From positions 1 to 64,000 of the forward strand of contig NZ_FZOD01000012.1 of the NCBI RefSeq assembly GCF_900188345.1: DNA of 64,000 nt. Direction: 5' to 3'. The DNA is from Streptosporangium subroseum. Its GTDB lineage: Bacteria; Actinomycetota; Actinomycetes; Streptosporangiales; Streptosporangiaceae. A program made the position numbers and the translations under genes. Under the pieces are notes generated by a model, which saw only the letters and a program-made list of their open reading frames with translations, was not told where the DNA came from and ran no database searches. Below are positions 53,380 through 62,234 of the stretch, in pieces (position 1 is the stretch's first letter; each line of letters opens with the position of its first letter).

Positions 53380-53709
53380 CTATTTGAGCGGGTCGTGCCC
53401 CCAGTTCATCAGGGAGTGACGCCATGGGGTCGCCTGGACGTCGCCGGATGGTCGTTGCGCCAGGTGCCGGCGGATGTAGCCGGTGACCGTCCGCATGTGG
53501 GCGTAGTCATCGTCGCTGAGGTCTCTGTTCCCCTTCTTGAGGATCTTGGCGATCCGGCGGCCGGACTCGTGCCCGATCGACTCGCCGCCGCCGGATTTGT
53601 CTCCGACGGCCTTTGACTCCCGCGTGCCGAGCCAGCGGTCGAGCTCCGCGGCCGTCATGTTGACCGCCAGGTGGAAATCTTTGGCCGTCTGTTCTCTGTC
53701 GTCAGTCAT
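53380..53709 (-). CDS. DUF3140-domain protein
   Basis: The 109-residue protein starts MTDDREQTAKDFHLAVNMT and contains AAELDRWLGTRESKAVG, GRRIAKILKKGNRDLSDDDY and MRTVTGYIRRHLAQRP, the DUF3140 pattern, which looks like a DNA-binding or SAP-like helical protein. Its start overlaps the DUF2945 gene end by 8 bp. The pair recurs in actinobacteria. Function unknown; DNA repair or stress association is speculative. Start placed at the internal ATG 53709. The gap 52962-53379 has an AT-rich promoter-like part near 53035-53090 but no other gene. Confidence 0.85.
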   Translation of the reverse strand: MTDDREQTAKDFHLAVNMTAAELDRWLGTRESKAVGDKSGGGESIGHESGRRIAKILKKGNRDLSDDDYAHMRTVTGYIRRHLAQRPSGDVQATPWRHSLMNWGHDPLK

Positions 53710-53938
53710 GGCGGTCCTTCTTGCGGAGCGCCGACGGCTTGTGCACGGCGCTTTTGCCGCTCTTGTCGCTGCGGACGCGGTACTGAGGATCCTCGGGCGA
53801 GGCGTCCACGGTGCGCTCGGATTCCTCAGTCCTCTCGGTGATCTTCTTTTCCACCTTGCCCGAGACGGAAGAACCGTGGCTTCTCCAGGTGACCTCGTCA
53901 CCCACGGCTGGTTGGCCCTGCTTTTTCTTATCGTTCAT
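53702..53938 (-). CDS. DUF2945 / HVA1-type TUDOR-like small protein
   Basis: The 78-residue basic protein carries GDEVTWRSHGSSVSGKVEKKITERT and DPQYRVRSDKSGKSAVHKPSAL, the conserved DUF2945 (hypervirulence-associated TUDOR) pattern. It is the first gene of a two-gene operon with DUF3140, with an 8-bp overlap. No typical SD is close to ATG 53938. Role unknown. Confidence 0.85.
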   Translation of the reverse strand: MNDKKKQGQPAVGDEVTWRSHGSSVSGKVEKKITERTEESERTVDASPEDPQYRVRSDKSGKSAVHKPSALRKKDRHD

Positions 53939-54120
53939 GGAGGGTGAATACCCGCCCCGCGAAAGGGACAAGCGTTTATATATAGCCCATAAATGCCCTA
54001 TTGGGCGGCCGGTGACGCGCTGAGATCCCCGTCCACCTCGGTCACGTGGCATCGTTCCGGTGTGCTCTGGATCACACCGGGTGCGGCGAACCTTTCCGGA
54101 TGCGAGTGGATCTCAAGGAT

Positions 54121-54642
54121 GTGAACAACTTCAAGCGTTTCCTGCTCGCCGGTGGCGTGGCCACGACCGTCGTCCTGTCGTCCGGCGTTGCCGCCAACGC
54201 CGCGGGCTATCCGAATTACCCGGCCCCGAAGACCTTCGGCACGACCCTGCAGGCCGATCCCGGGCACGACTTCACCAAGCACATCAGCCCCCGCCACAAC
54301 GGCGTCCTGCGCGGCTGGGTCACCTACGTCAGCGGCACCACGGTCGAGTACGAGCCCATCAAATGGAAGAAGGGCACCCAGACCGAGGGCTGGTTCGTCG
54401 GCCCGCCGAAGAACGACGCGATGGCCTACTCGTCGCGCGTCGCCAAGGATGTCGTCTTCCTGTCGGCGTCCGGGTGCAAGGTGTCCGGCGGCGAACCCAC
54501 ACTGGCCCGGAGCACCGGGCTCGGCGCCAAGCGCTGCTCGCGGACCGTCCTGCTCAAGCGGTACGCCCGCAGCGGTCAGCCCTCACTGATCACCGTCTAT
54601 CGCGGCGAGATCGTCAAGGTTCAGGAGATCTTCACCCCCTGA
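54121..54642 (+). CDS. Small secreted protein of unknown function
   Basis: The 173-residue product from GTG 54121 starts with a signal peptide (VNNFKRFLLAGGVATT and further hydrophobic residues to ANAAG). The mature part is basic and beta-rich with two cysteines (ASGCKVSGG, KRCSRTV), which could form one disulfide. AAGG lies close upstream; an in-frame ATG at 54046 would put the signal peptide too far inside. I do not recognise the family. Confidence 0.72.
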   Translation: MNNFKRFLLAGGVATTVVLSSGVAANAAGYPNYPAPKTFGTTLQADPGHDFTKHISPRHNGVLRGWVTYVSGTTVEYEPIKWKKGTQTEGWFVGPPKNDAMAYSSRVAKDVVFLSASGCKVSGGEPTLARSTGLGAKRCSRTVLLKRYARSGQPSLITVYRGEIVKVQEIFTP

Positions 54643-54812
54643 CCGTCGCGGGCATGATCTGATCCGCGTCGTTGAGAGAGCCCGCGCGCCTGGCGGACGC
54701 GAGCCGAGGCAGGCCCGCGCGGGTCTCAGGGGGCCGTGTGCGAGGTGATCCGGCCGGGGGCAGAGTTGACCTGTGGCCGCCGCGACCTCGCGGTGGACGA
54801 AAGGAGACGACC

Positions 54813-55871
54813 ATGCGCGCACGACGGCTCGAAGAGTTGCTGGGCATCGAGCATCCGATCATCCTGGGCCCCTTCGGCGGGGGACTGTCCACGGTGTCGT
54901 TGGTCTCCACGGTGTCCGAGAGCGGCGGGCTGGGCTCGTACGGCGCGAACAATCTCGGACCGGAGCAGATCACCGGGGTGGTCGGAGAGCTGCGAGCCGC
55001 CACCGCCCGGCCGTTCGCGGTCAACCTGTGGGTGCCCCAGCCCGGGGAACGGGACCGGCCCGACGACCTGGCCAGGCACGTCGAGCGGCTGCGGCCGTAC
55101 TACGAGGAGTTGGGCGTGGACCCGCCGGACCTCGACGGGCCTTTCGGCCAGGACTTCGACGCCCAGATCGAGGCGCTGCTGGCGGCGGAGCCCCCGGTGA
55201 TCAGCTTCATCATGGGAGTGCCGCCGGAGCGGGTGATCGCGGAGGCGCGGAGACGCGGGATCGTGACGATCGGCACGGCCGCGACGGTTGACGAGGCCGT
55301 CGCGATCGAGGAGGCGGGGCTGGACGCCGTCATCGCCTCCGGCAACGACGCCGGTGGACATCGGGGTTCGTTCCTGCGCCCGGCGGAGGAGTCGTTCGTC
55401 GGTACGTTCTCCCTCGTGCCCCAGGTGGCCGACGCCGTCTCCGTTCCGGTCATCGCGGCGGGAGGGATCGCCGACGGCCGGGGTGTCGCGGCCGCGCTCA
55501 CCCTCGGCGCGGACGGCGTGCAGATCGGAACAGGCTTCCTGGTGACCGCCGAGTCCAGCGCGAGCCCGGTGCACAGGGCCGTCCTGAACAGTCCCGAGGC
55601 GAGGATCACCGTGCTCACCCGGCTGTTCTCCGGGCGTCACCTCCGAGTGATCCCCAACCGGTTCGTCCGGGAGATGGCGGCGTTCGAGGCCGAGGTCCCG
55701 CGATATCCCTTCCACAACGCGCTCATGCAGCCCATCCGCCGAGCCGGAACCGCGGACCACTCCAGCCTGCTGGCGGGCCAGGCGGCCGCGCTCGCCCGTC
55801 CGCGTCCCGCCAAGGACTACTTCGACGAACTCGTCTCCGACACCGAGCGGATCCTGCGGGATCGCTTCTGA
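54813..55871 (+). CDS. Nitronate monooxygenase (2-nitropropane dioxygenase family)
   Basis: The 352-residue FMN TIM-barrel protein shows the NMO segments HPIILGPFGGGLSTVSLVS, VISFIMGVPP, ASGNDAGGHRGSF and VPVIAAGGIADGRGVAAAL with LGADGVQIGTGFL. The family oxidises alkyl nitronates such as propionate 3-nitronate, or acts as an enoyl reductase-like enzyme. AAGGAG is well placed before ATG 54813. A broken LLM gene follows immediately, suggesting a former two-gene operon. Confidence 0.9.
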   Translation: MRARRLEELLGIEHPIILGPFGGGLSTVSLVSTVSESGGLGSYGANNLGPEQITGVVGELRAATARPFAVNLWVPQPGERDRPDDLARHVERLRPYYEELGVDPPDLDGPFGQDFDAQIEALLAAEPPVISFIMGVPPERVIAEARRRGIVTIGTAATVDEAVAIEEAGLDAVIASGNDAGGHRGSFLRPAEESFVGTFSLVPQVADAVSVPVIAAGGIADGRGVAAALTLGADGVQIGTGFLVTAESSASPVHRAVLNSPEARITVLTRLFSGRHLRVIPNRFVREMAAFEAEVPRYPFHNALMQPIRRAGTADHSSLLAGQAAALARPRPAKDYFDELVSDTERILRDRF

Positions 55872-56291
55872 CCCACCCGCCGCGGCACACCTACGACCCC
55901 CTGGTCTCGTGCACCGCCGCGGGTCTCGCCACGACGCGACTGCGAGTGGGGACCGGCATCTGCCTGGTTTCCCAGCACCATCCGATCAGCCTCGCCAAAT
56001 CGGTGGCGAGCGTCGACGCTCTCACGGGCGGACGGTTCGAGTTCGGCGTGGGGGCGGGCTGGAACGAACCCGAGATGCGCAACCACGGGGTCGATCCGGC
56101 GCGCCGAGGAGGAGGGGAAGCGGGTGCGGGTGGTGATGATGGCCATCCCCTCGGATCCCAAGGTGATCGAGGCGTGCGAGCGGGCGGGGGTCGGCACCGT
56201 GCTGTCGACGCTGCCGTCGGCCGGCCTGAGCCGCGTCGAGCTCCAGATGGACGCCTTCGAGGCGGCCCTCGCGGAGATGCTGGGGGAATGA
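55872..56291 (+). pseudogene. Decayed LLM-class F420-dependent oxidoreductase
   Basis: Right after the nitronate monooxygenase stop, one frame reads THPPRHTYDPLVSCTAAGLATT then RLRVGTGICLVSQHHPI and FGVGAGWNEPEMRNHGVDP, typical of LLM F420 enzymes. From about 56098 another frame continues AEEEGKRVRVVMMAIPSDPK and ends LQMDAFEAALAEMLGE at TGA 56289. The N-terminus and about 130 central residues are missing and a frameshift joins the parts. The gene is non-functional. Confidence 0.82.
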
Positions 56292-56300
56292 TCTCGGGGC

Positions 56301-56386
56301 TCTCCGGCCGGGACCACCTTGCCAGATGCCGGGGCAGCCGCCTTCTCCGGCCGGGACGACCTCGTCAGGTACCGGGGCAGCGGCCT
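56301..56386. repeat. Two 43-bp direct repeats
   Basis: TCTCCGGCCGGGAC starts copies at 56301 and 56344; each runs through CCGGGGCAG-C-GCCT, with a handful of differences, and a third start is seen at 56387. They lie between the decayed LLM gene and the kinase gene. Confidence 0.75.
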
Positions 56387-56476
56387 TCTCCGGGGAGGCA
56401 TAGCCTGGTTCGCGGCATGGTGAGAGAGGGCGCGATCCCGATACCGTGGGCGATGTCGCGCGATATGGAGGAGCCC

Positions 56477-58183
56477 ATGGCAGGCGGACCCCTGCAGCCC
56501 GGAGACCCGCGCACGCTGGGAGACTTCCAGGTTGTCGCACGGCTGGGCGAGGGCGGTCAGGGGATCGTCTACGAGGGCTGGGCGGCCGGTGGTGACCGCG
56601 TCGCGATCAAGGTCCTCAAGAACGGCGCCGACCCGCAGACCCACGCGAGGCTGGCCCGCGAGATCGAGTCAGCCCAGCGGGTGGCCCCCTTCTGCACGGC
56701 CAAGGTGCTCGCGGCCGACCTCGACCGCCCCGACCCGTTTGTGGTCAGCGAGTTCATCGAGGGCCCGTCTCTCGCCGAACGGGTCCGCGGAAGCGGCCCG
56801 CTTCGCGATGGCGACCTGGACCGGCTCGCGATCGGCACCGCCTCCGCCCTGGCCGCCATCCACGGGGCCGGAGTCGTGCATCGTGACTTCAAGCCCGCGA
56901 ACGTGCTGCTCGGCCCGGACGGGCCGCGCGTGGTCGACTTCGGCATCGCCCGGCCACTGGACGCCGGCACGGCCGCCTCGGTGATGTCCGGTACGCCGCC
57001 GTTCATGGCGCCCGAGCAGCTCAACGGCGTCTACGCCTCGACCGCGGCCGACGTGTTCTCCTGGGGCGCGACCATGGTCTATGCCGCGACCGGCCGCGCC
57101 CCGTTCGGTCACGAGGTGATCGCCGCCGTCTTCAACCGCATCCTCAACCATGAGCCCGATCTGGCGGGCGTCCCCGCCGGGCTCCTGGAGCCCGTGATCG
57201 CGTGTCTGTCCAAGGACCCCGCCGGTCGGCCGTCCGCCCGTGACCTGATGATCCGTCTCGTCGACCCGAGCGTCTCCACGGTCGCGGTGCCCGGCGTCGG
57301 CCCGGTGCCTCGCGCCTACGTCCCCACCGACTGGCAGGTCTCCACCGGTTCGCCCCCGCCCCTGGCCTCGACCCTGCCCCTCGCCCCTGCCACGTCCCCG
57401 ACCTCGATCTTGTCCCCGGACCCGGCCGCGACCGCACTCCTCGGCCCGGGCTCGACCTCCGTTCCGACCTCGCCCTCCGCCCCCGGCTCGACCTCGCTCC
57501 TCGACCCGCCCCGCCCGATCCCCGATCATGGCCCTGCCGGCGGGCGCCGCAGGGTGCGGAGCGGCGTGCTGGCCGGGCTGGCCGCCGTGATCGTCGTCCT
57601 GGGAGTGGCCGGCGCGCTGCTCGTGAGAGGCGCGCTCGGAGGCAGCGGCGGTGCCGTGAACGGCGACACGATCTCGACGGGATCGCAGAGCCAGGGCGTC
57701 TCCGCCGACCCGGGCGGTGTCGCCGGTGCGGAAGGTACGAACACGGACCCCGATTCGAGCACCGGGGGCGCTCCCGGGCCGAGTACGGACCCCGAGCCGA
57801 GCACCCGAGGCGTCCCCGGCCCCAGCGCTTCGGGCTCCTCGGGCGGGGAGTCCCGGGCGGGCGGCACGGTACAGGTGCCCGAGGGCTTCGCGGGCACCTG
57901 GTCGGGTGACGTGACCGCTCAGGACGGCCGCGCCTATGCCGCCACCGTCGTTCTGACGCCGGGCGAGAGCGAGGCCGTCTGGCAGGGAGCCGACGGCTGC
58001 AAGCAGCGGGCCACGCTGACCAAGGTCAGAGACGGGAAAGCGCTCGACCTCACCCTGGAGCAGAAGGACCTGTGCCTGGGCGGCGACATGACCTTGACCC
58101 TGACGGATGCGGGCACGCTCGGTTTCATCGGCCAGGACGGCGGCAGCTCCATCGACTACCGCGGGGAACTGCGCCGGTCCTGA
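56477..58183 (+). CDS. Membrane Ser/Thr protein kinase with short extracellular domain
   Basis: The 568-residue protein has an N-terminal kinase domain (about 14-270) with ARLGEGGQGIVYEG, VAIKVLK, HRDFKPANVLLG, DFG in VVDFGIA and APEQ. A Ser/Thr/Pro-rich linker precedes a TM helix near 364-385. The outside part has another low-complexity stretch and a C-terminal beta-rich domain (about 475-568) with two cysteines (GCKQR, LCLGG). The kinase closely resembles that of the gene at 37783, so the two are probably paralogues with different sensors. GGAGGAG at 56466-56473 fixes ATG 56477. Confidence 0.9.
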   Translation: MAGGPLQPGDPRTLGDFQVVARLGEGGQGIVYEGWAAGGDRVAIKVLKNGADPQTHARLAREIESAQRVAPFCTAKVLAADLDRPDPFVVSEFIEGPSLAERVRGSGPLRDGDLDRLAIGTASALAAIHGAGVVHRDFKPANVLLGPDGPRVVDFGIARPLDAGTAASVMSGTPPFMAPEQLNGVYASTAADVFSWGATMVYAATGRAPFGHEVIAAVFNRILNHEPDLAGVPAGLLEPVIACLSKDPAGRPSARDLMIRLVDPSVSTVAVPGVGPVPRAYVPTDWQVSTGSPPPLASTLPLAPATSPTSILSPDPAATALLGPGSTSVPTSPSAPGSTSLLDPPRPIPDHGPAGGRRRVRSGVLAGLAAVIVVLGVAGALLVRGALGGSGGAVNGDTISTGSQSQGVSADPGGVAGAEGTNTDPDSSTGGAPGPSTDPEPSTRGVPGPSASGSSGGESRAGGTVQVPEGFAGTWSGDVTAQDGRAYAATVVLTPGESEAVWQGADGCKQRATLTKVRDGKALDLTLEQKDLCLGGDMTLTLTDAGTLGFIGQDGGSSIDYRGELRRS

Positions 58184-58351
58184 CCGGACGAGACGCCGCC
58201 GGCGGGTCGACGGGCGTCGCGCGGCTGACACCACCGAGGCGCCGTCGGGTGTCGCGCGGCTGACACCGGCCGTGGCGTCGTCAGCGGATGCCGTACGGTC
58301 GCGGCTTCTTCGGGCGGCCAGGTACCGCCATGGCCGGTCCGTGACGGTGGA

Positions 58352-59287
58352 TCAGTCGGAGCGGACGAGCTGGAAGGAGTAGGGGCCGGTCTTGGCGGCC
58401 GCCGAGCGGATCACGAGCGCGTAGCGGCCGTCGCCGTTGGACAGCGCTATCGGAAGCTCGTACCCGCACAGCGGGATCGGTTGCCGGGCGGTCGCGACGC
58501 TCGTCTCCGCCGCGTCGACCAACTCCATTTCGATGGCGAGGCAGGAGCCCGCTCCACCGAGCACCTTGATCGCCGAGGCGCCGTCGGCGTCGAACTCGAA
58601 CCGGTGGACCTCTCCACCGGCCGCGAGCCTCCCCGCCCCCGCGGGGCTGCCCTCGCCGATCTTCAGGCCGAGCTTCACGGGGAAGGAGCGGACCTTCACG
58701 GTCGCGAGACGGAAGGAGTACGGGCCGATCACGTTGGTGTCGCCGGTGATCTCAAGCCGGTGCCCGCCGGCCTTGCTCAGTTTGAAGACCCAGTTGCCGC
58801 CGCACAGGGAGAGGTTGTCCAGGCCTTCCGGCTTGCCGTCGATCTCCGCGATGACCTGGACCTTGATGCCGCCGTCGCACCGCATGTCCGCCACGTAGAA
58901 CTCCCGGGCGCCGCCCAGGTCCAGCGTGAACGTGTCCTTCTGGCCGGCCCGGGTCAGCTCGGCGGAGACCGTGTCGCCGTCGGCGAGGGTGCCGCCGGGG
59001 GCGACCGTCCTGGCCTGGCCGGAGCCGCCGGAGCCGCCGGAACCCTGGCCGGAGTCGTCCGGCGCGGCCGAGGGGTCCTGCGTCGGCGGTTCCTGTGACG
59101 GCTGGGCGTCCGCGGCGGGCGGGACACTCGCTTCCGAGGTCGCGCGGACGGGGGCGGCGGAGGCGGCGGTCGCGTCACCTCCGCCGCCCAGCGCGCCGCA
59201 TCCGGCGAGCAGGACGGCGATGAGCGGTACGCCCAGCAGACGGGCGGCGCGGGCGACGGTCACGGAGGCGACCGGGTGGTTCGTCAT
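58352..59287 (-). CDS. Secreted lipoprotein with two beta-rich pre-peptidase-like domains
   Basis: The 311-residue protein has a lipobox LLAGC (Cys near residue 30), a Pro/Gln/Gly-rich linker, then two beta-rich segments (about 100-195 and 205-311), each ending with a PYSFRLATV or PYSFQLVRSD type strand as in PPC-like domains. Cysteines lie in MRCDGG, LCGGN, SCLAIE and LCGYE. Start at ATG 59287 is chosen because the signal peptide begins there. It is likely anchored on the outer face of the membrane. Ligand unknown. Confidence 0.8.
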   Translation of the reverse strand: MTNHPVASVTVARAARLLGVPLIAVLLAGCGALGGGGDATAASAAPVRATSEASVPPAADAQPSQEPPTQDPSAAPDDSGQGSGGSGGSGQARTVAPGGTLADGDTVSAELTRAGQKDTFTLDLGGAREFYVADMRCDGGIKVQVIAEIDGKPEGLDNLSLCGGNWVFKLSKAGGHRLEITGDTNVIGPYSFRLATVKVRSFPVKLGLKIGEGSPAGAGRLAAGGEVHRFEFDADGASAIKVLGGAGSCLAIEMELVDAAETSVATARQPIPLCGYELPIALSNGDGRYALVIRSAAAKTGPYSFQLVRSD

Positions 59288-59371
59288 GTCCACATCGTGC
59301 CGAAGCCTGCTTACAAACCGATTGCCGGTCACTTACGGGACGGGTCCGCGAGGTCGGGTAGGTTCTCGTGA

Positions 59372-60628
59372 GTGATTGTCCTTCTGCCCGGTGTGGCGCT
59401 CACCGACCACGTGTTCACCGTCCCTCTTGACCACGCCGATCCGGACGGTGCGACGATCGAGGTCTTCGCCAGGGAGGCGGTGGACCCGGCCAGGCAGGGC
59501 GAGGACCTGCCGTGGCTGGTCTTCCTGCAGGGCGGTCCGGGTGGCAAGTCACCGAGGCCGACAGAGGCCGACGGCTGGCTGGGACACGCGCTGAAGACCC
59601 ACCGGGTGCTCCTGCTCGATCAGCGGGGGACCGGTCGCAGCACCCCCCTCACCGCCAAGACGGTGACCGGCACGGACGCCGAGCGCGCCGCCCACCTCAA
59701 GCACTTCCGCGCCGACTCGATCGTGGCCGACGCCGAGCTGATCCGGCGTGAGCTCTGCGGCGACCGCCCGTGGGAGACCCTCGGGCAGAGCTACGGCGGG
59801 TTCATCACGCTGACCTACCTCTCCCGGGCTCCCGAGGGCCTCAAGGCCTGCTACGTGACCGGAGGCCTGGCCGGGCTCGAGGCCACCGCCGACGATGTCT
59901 ACTCCCGCACCTATCCCCGGGTCCGCGCCAAGGTGGACCGCTACTTCGCCCGCCACCCCGCGGACGCGGGACGCCTGAAGGAGATCGCCGACCACCTGCG
60001 CCGCGAGAAGGTCCTGCTTCCGGACGGCGACCTGCTGACCGTGCGCCGCCTGCAGAGCATGGGCATGTGCCTGGGGATGAGCGACGGCGCCGGATACCTG
60101 CACTGGGTGCTCGACGAGGCGTGGACCGGTGGCAAGCTCTCCGACCTGTTCCTGTACGAGGTCATGATGGCCACCGGCTTCGTCGGCAACCCCCTCTACG
60201 CGGTCCTGCACGAGTCGATCTACGCCCAGGGCGCCGCCACCGAGTGGGCCGCGCACCGGTTGCTGCCGGAGGAGTTCCGCGAGGACGTCGAGCCGCTGCT
60301 GCCCACCGGCGAGATGATCTACCCCTGGATGTTCGACGAGATCGCGGCCCTGCGCCCCTTCAGGGGTGCCGCCGAGATCATCGCCGCCGACTCCGGCTGG
60401 CCCGATCTCTACGATCCGGTACGGCTGGCCGCCAACCGGGTCCCGGTGGCCGCCGCCGTCTACTACGACGACATGTACGTCGACGAGGGCCTGTCCATGG
60501 AGACCGCCCGCAGGGTCGGCAACGTGCGCGCCTGGGTGACCAACGAGTGGGAGCACGACGGCGTCCGCGTCTCCGACGGCAAGGTCCTCGCCCGCCTGAT
60601 GGACATGATCAACGGCGTCCACGGCTGA
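59372..60628 (+). CDS. Alpha/beta hydrolase, proline iminopeptidase-like (S33)
   Basis: The 418-residue cytoplasmic protein has the S33 signature FLQGGPGGKSPRP (oxyanion), LLLDQRGTGRSTPL, and the nucleophile Ser in LGQSYGGFITLTYLS; Asp and His lie near the C-terminus (YYDDMYV, NEWEHDGVRV). It would cut N-terminal prolines or other residues from short peptides. GTG 59372 is the first start of the frame; the SD is weak. A terminator follows at 60681. No operon partner. Confidence 0.9.
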   Translation: MIVLLPGVALTDHVFTVPLDHADPDGATIEVFAREAVDPARQGEDLPWLVFLQGGPGGKSPRPTEADGWLGHALKTHRVLLLDQRGTGRSTPLTAKTVTGTDAERAAHLKHFRADSIVADAELIRRELCGDRPWETLGQSYGGFITLTYLSRAPEGLKACYVTGGLAGLEATADDVYSRTYPRVRAKVDRYFARHPADAGRLKEIADHLRREKVLLPDGDLLTVRRLQSMGMCLGMSDGAGYLHWVLDEAWTGGKLSDLFLYEVMMATGFVGNPLYAVLHESIYAQGAATEWAAHRLLPEEFREDVEPLLPTGEMIYPWMFDEIAALRPFRGAAEIIAADSGWPDLYDPVRLAANRVPVAAAVYYDDMYVDEGLSMETARRVGNVRAWVTNEWEHDGVRVSDGKVLARLMDMINGVHG

Positions 60629-60680
60629 ACGGTCCCTCGTGTCCCTTCAGGGGCCGGGGAAAGCGCGACGCGGAGTGCCT

Positions 60681-60721
60681 CGCGGGTGGCACGATACGCA
60701 TGCCGTACCGCGCCACCCGCG
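60681..60721. terminator. Terminator between convergent genes
   Basis: A perfect 10-bp stem CGCGGGTGGC with GCCACCCGCG (60681-60690, 60712-60721) lies between the S33 hydrolase and the histidine kinase gene. Confidence 0.7.
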
Positions 60722-60764
60722 GGTTCCGGCGAGGAGAACGGTCAACCGGCCGGCGGGGTCTTGC

Positions 60765-62234
60765 TCAGGTGGGCGGTGCCTCGATCAGCGGCAGCCGTAC
60801 CTGGAAGCGGGTGTTCCCCGGTTCGGACTCCACCCGCAGGTCACCGCCGTGACGGCCGGCGATGATGCGGAAGGAGATGTCCAGGCCCAGACCCGTGCCC
60901 TCGCCGACCGACTTGGTGGTGAAGAACGGCTCGAAGATCCGCTCGCGCAGGCTCTCGGGCACGCCGGGACCGGTGTCGCCGATCTCGATCAGCGCGACCG
61001 TGTCGTGTTCGACGGCCGTGCGCACGGTGAGCCTGCCGGTGCCGGCCATCGCGTCCAGGGCGTTGTGGATCAGGTTCGTCCACACCTGGTTGAGCTCCCC
61101 GGCGTAGGCGGGGAGCGGCGGCAGATCGGGGTCGTAGTCCGTGGCCACGCTGATCCCCGGCGGGATCTTGCCCCGGAACATGGTGAGCGTGCTGTCCAGC
61201 AGCTCCCGCACGTCCACCGTCTGGTACGGCGTGCGGTCCATCTGGGAGTACTGCTTGGCGGAGGCGATCAGCGAGGAGATCCGCTCGGTCGCGTCGGTCA
61301 CCTCGTTCAGCATCTGGGAGATCTCGGTGGCCTGGGAGATCCAGTGCACCGCTCCGTCAAGGAACTCATCCCCGACCAGGGCGCGGACCTGCTCCAGGGT
61401 GTCGACGCCGAACCTCGCGCTCACCAGCGGCGACGCGATCTCCCAGGCGTTCTCCACCCCGGCCTCCTCCAGCGCGTCGGACAGCTCGTCCTCGGCGTCG
61501 GAGATCTCCAGCGGGGACCGGCTGGAGGTGTCGGAGGCGCTCTCCGCGCACTTCTCCTGGATGTCGATCAGCGTGCGCAGCCGTTCGGGGTCGATGCCCG
61601 CCCCGATCAGCCCGGCCAGCCGCCTTCGCGACGTCTTCACCTTTTCGCGCAGCTCGCCCACCGCTCGCACGGCCGCCGCCGCCGGGTTGTTGAGCTCGTG
61701 GGTGAGCCCGGCGGTGATCGTGCCGAGCGCGGTCAGCCGCTGCCGCCGGTCGACGAGCTCGCGCTGGGCCATCCCGCCGATGCGCGCCCCGTCGAGCAGG
61801 TGCACCGCCATCGGGAACCACTCGTTGAGGATCTGGCCGTACCTCTCGGCCGGAAGCACGAAGAACCGGGAGGGCTTGGTCGCGTTCAGCGAGTGAGGGT
61901 AGGTCTGCGGTGCGCGGTCGCCCATGTAGGCGGAGATGGCGCCGCCGTAGACCCCGGGCTGGGAGGTAGGGCTCATCGGGACCGGCCCGGCGGGGGTCTC
62001 GACGAGTATCATCACCTCGCCCTCGATGAGGACGACGAAGAATTCGGCGGGGTCGCCCTGTTTCACGATCTGCTCGCCCGCGTCGAAGTCCTGCTCGGTG
62101 CCGTAGCCGGCGAGCGCCTCCAGCTTCTCGTCCTCGAGCTTCTCGAAGAGGAACAGCCCCCGGAGCAGATCCTTTTCGACCGGGCGGCCTCCCTGGCCGA
62201 TCCGGCGGCCGGAGACGCCGTCTTGTTCCGTCAT
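60765..62234 (-). CDS. Cyclic-nucleotide-binding-domain histidine kinase
   Basis: The 489-residue soluble protein has an N-terminal cNMP-binding domain (about 25-150; [33 protein letters not shown]), a dimerisation/phosphoacceptor region with His in [15 protein letters not shown], and a C-terminal HATPase domain with N-box [18 protein letters not shown] and [11 protein letters not shown]. It is translationally coupled (ATGA, 62231-62234) to the response-regulator/thioredoxin-reductase fusion upstream, which it presumably phosphorylates. No TM segment, so the signal is cytoplasmic. Confidence 0.92.
   Translation of the reverse strand: MTEQDGVSGRRIGQGGRPVEKDLLRGLFLFEKLEDEKLEALAGYGTEQDFDAGEQIVKQGDPAEFFVVLIEGEVMILVETPAGPVPMSPTSQPGVYGGAISAYMGDRAPQTYPHSLNATKPSRFFVLPAERYGQILNEWFPMAVHLLDGARIGGMAQRELVDRRQRLTALGTITAGLTHELNNPAAAAVRAVGELREKVKTSRRRLAGLIGAGIDPERLRTLIDIQEKCAESASDTSSRSPLEISDAEDELSDALEEAGVENAWEIASPLVSARFGVDTLEQVRALVGDEFLDGAVHWISQATEISQMLNEVTDATERISSLIASAKQYSQMDRTPYQTVDVRELLDSTLTMFRGKIPPGISVATDYDPDLPPLPAYAGELNQVWTNLIHNALDAMAGTGRLTVRTAVEHDTVALIEIGDTGPGVPESLRERIFEPFFTTKSVGEGTGLGLDISFRIIAGRHGGDLRVESEPGNTRFQVRLPLIEAPPT

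Noticed and set aside
53111..53425. Open frames in the gap before the DUF3140 gene
   Set aside because: Neither strand shows an RBS, a recognisable motif or normal amino-acid composition.
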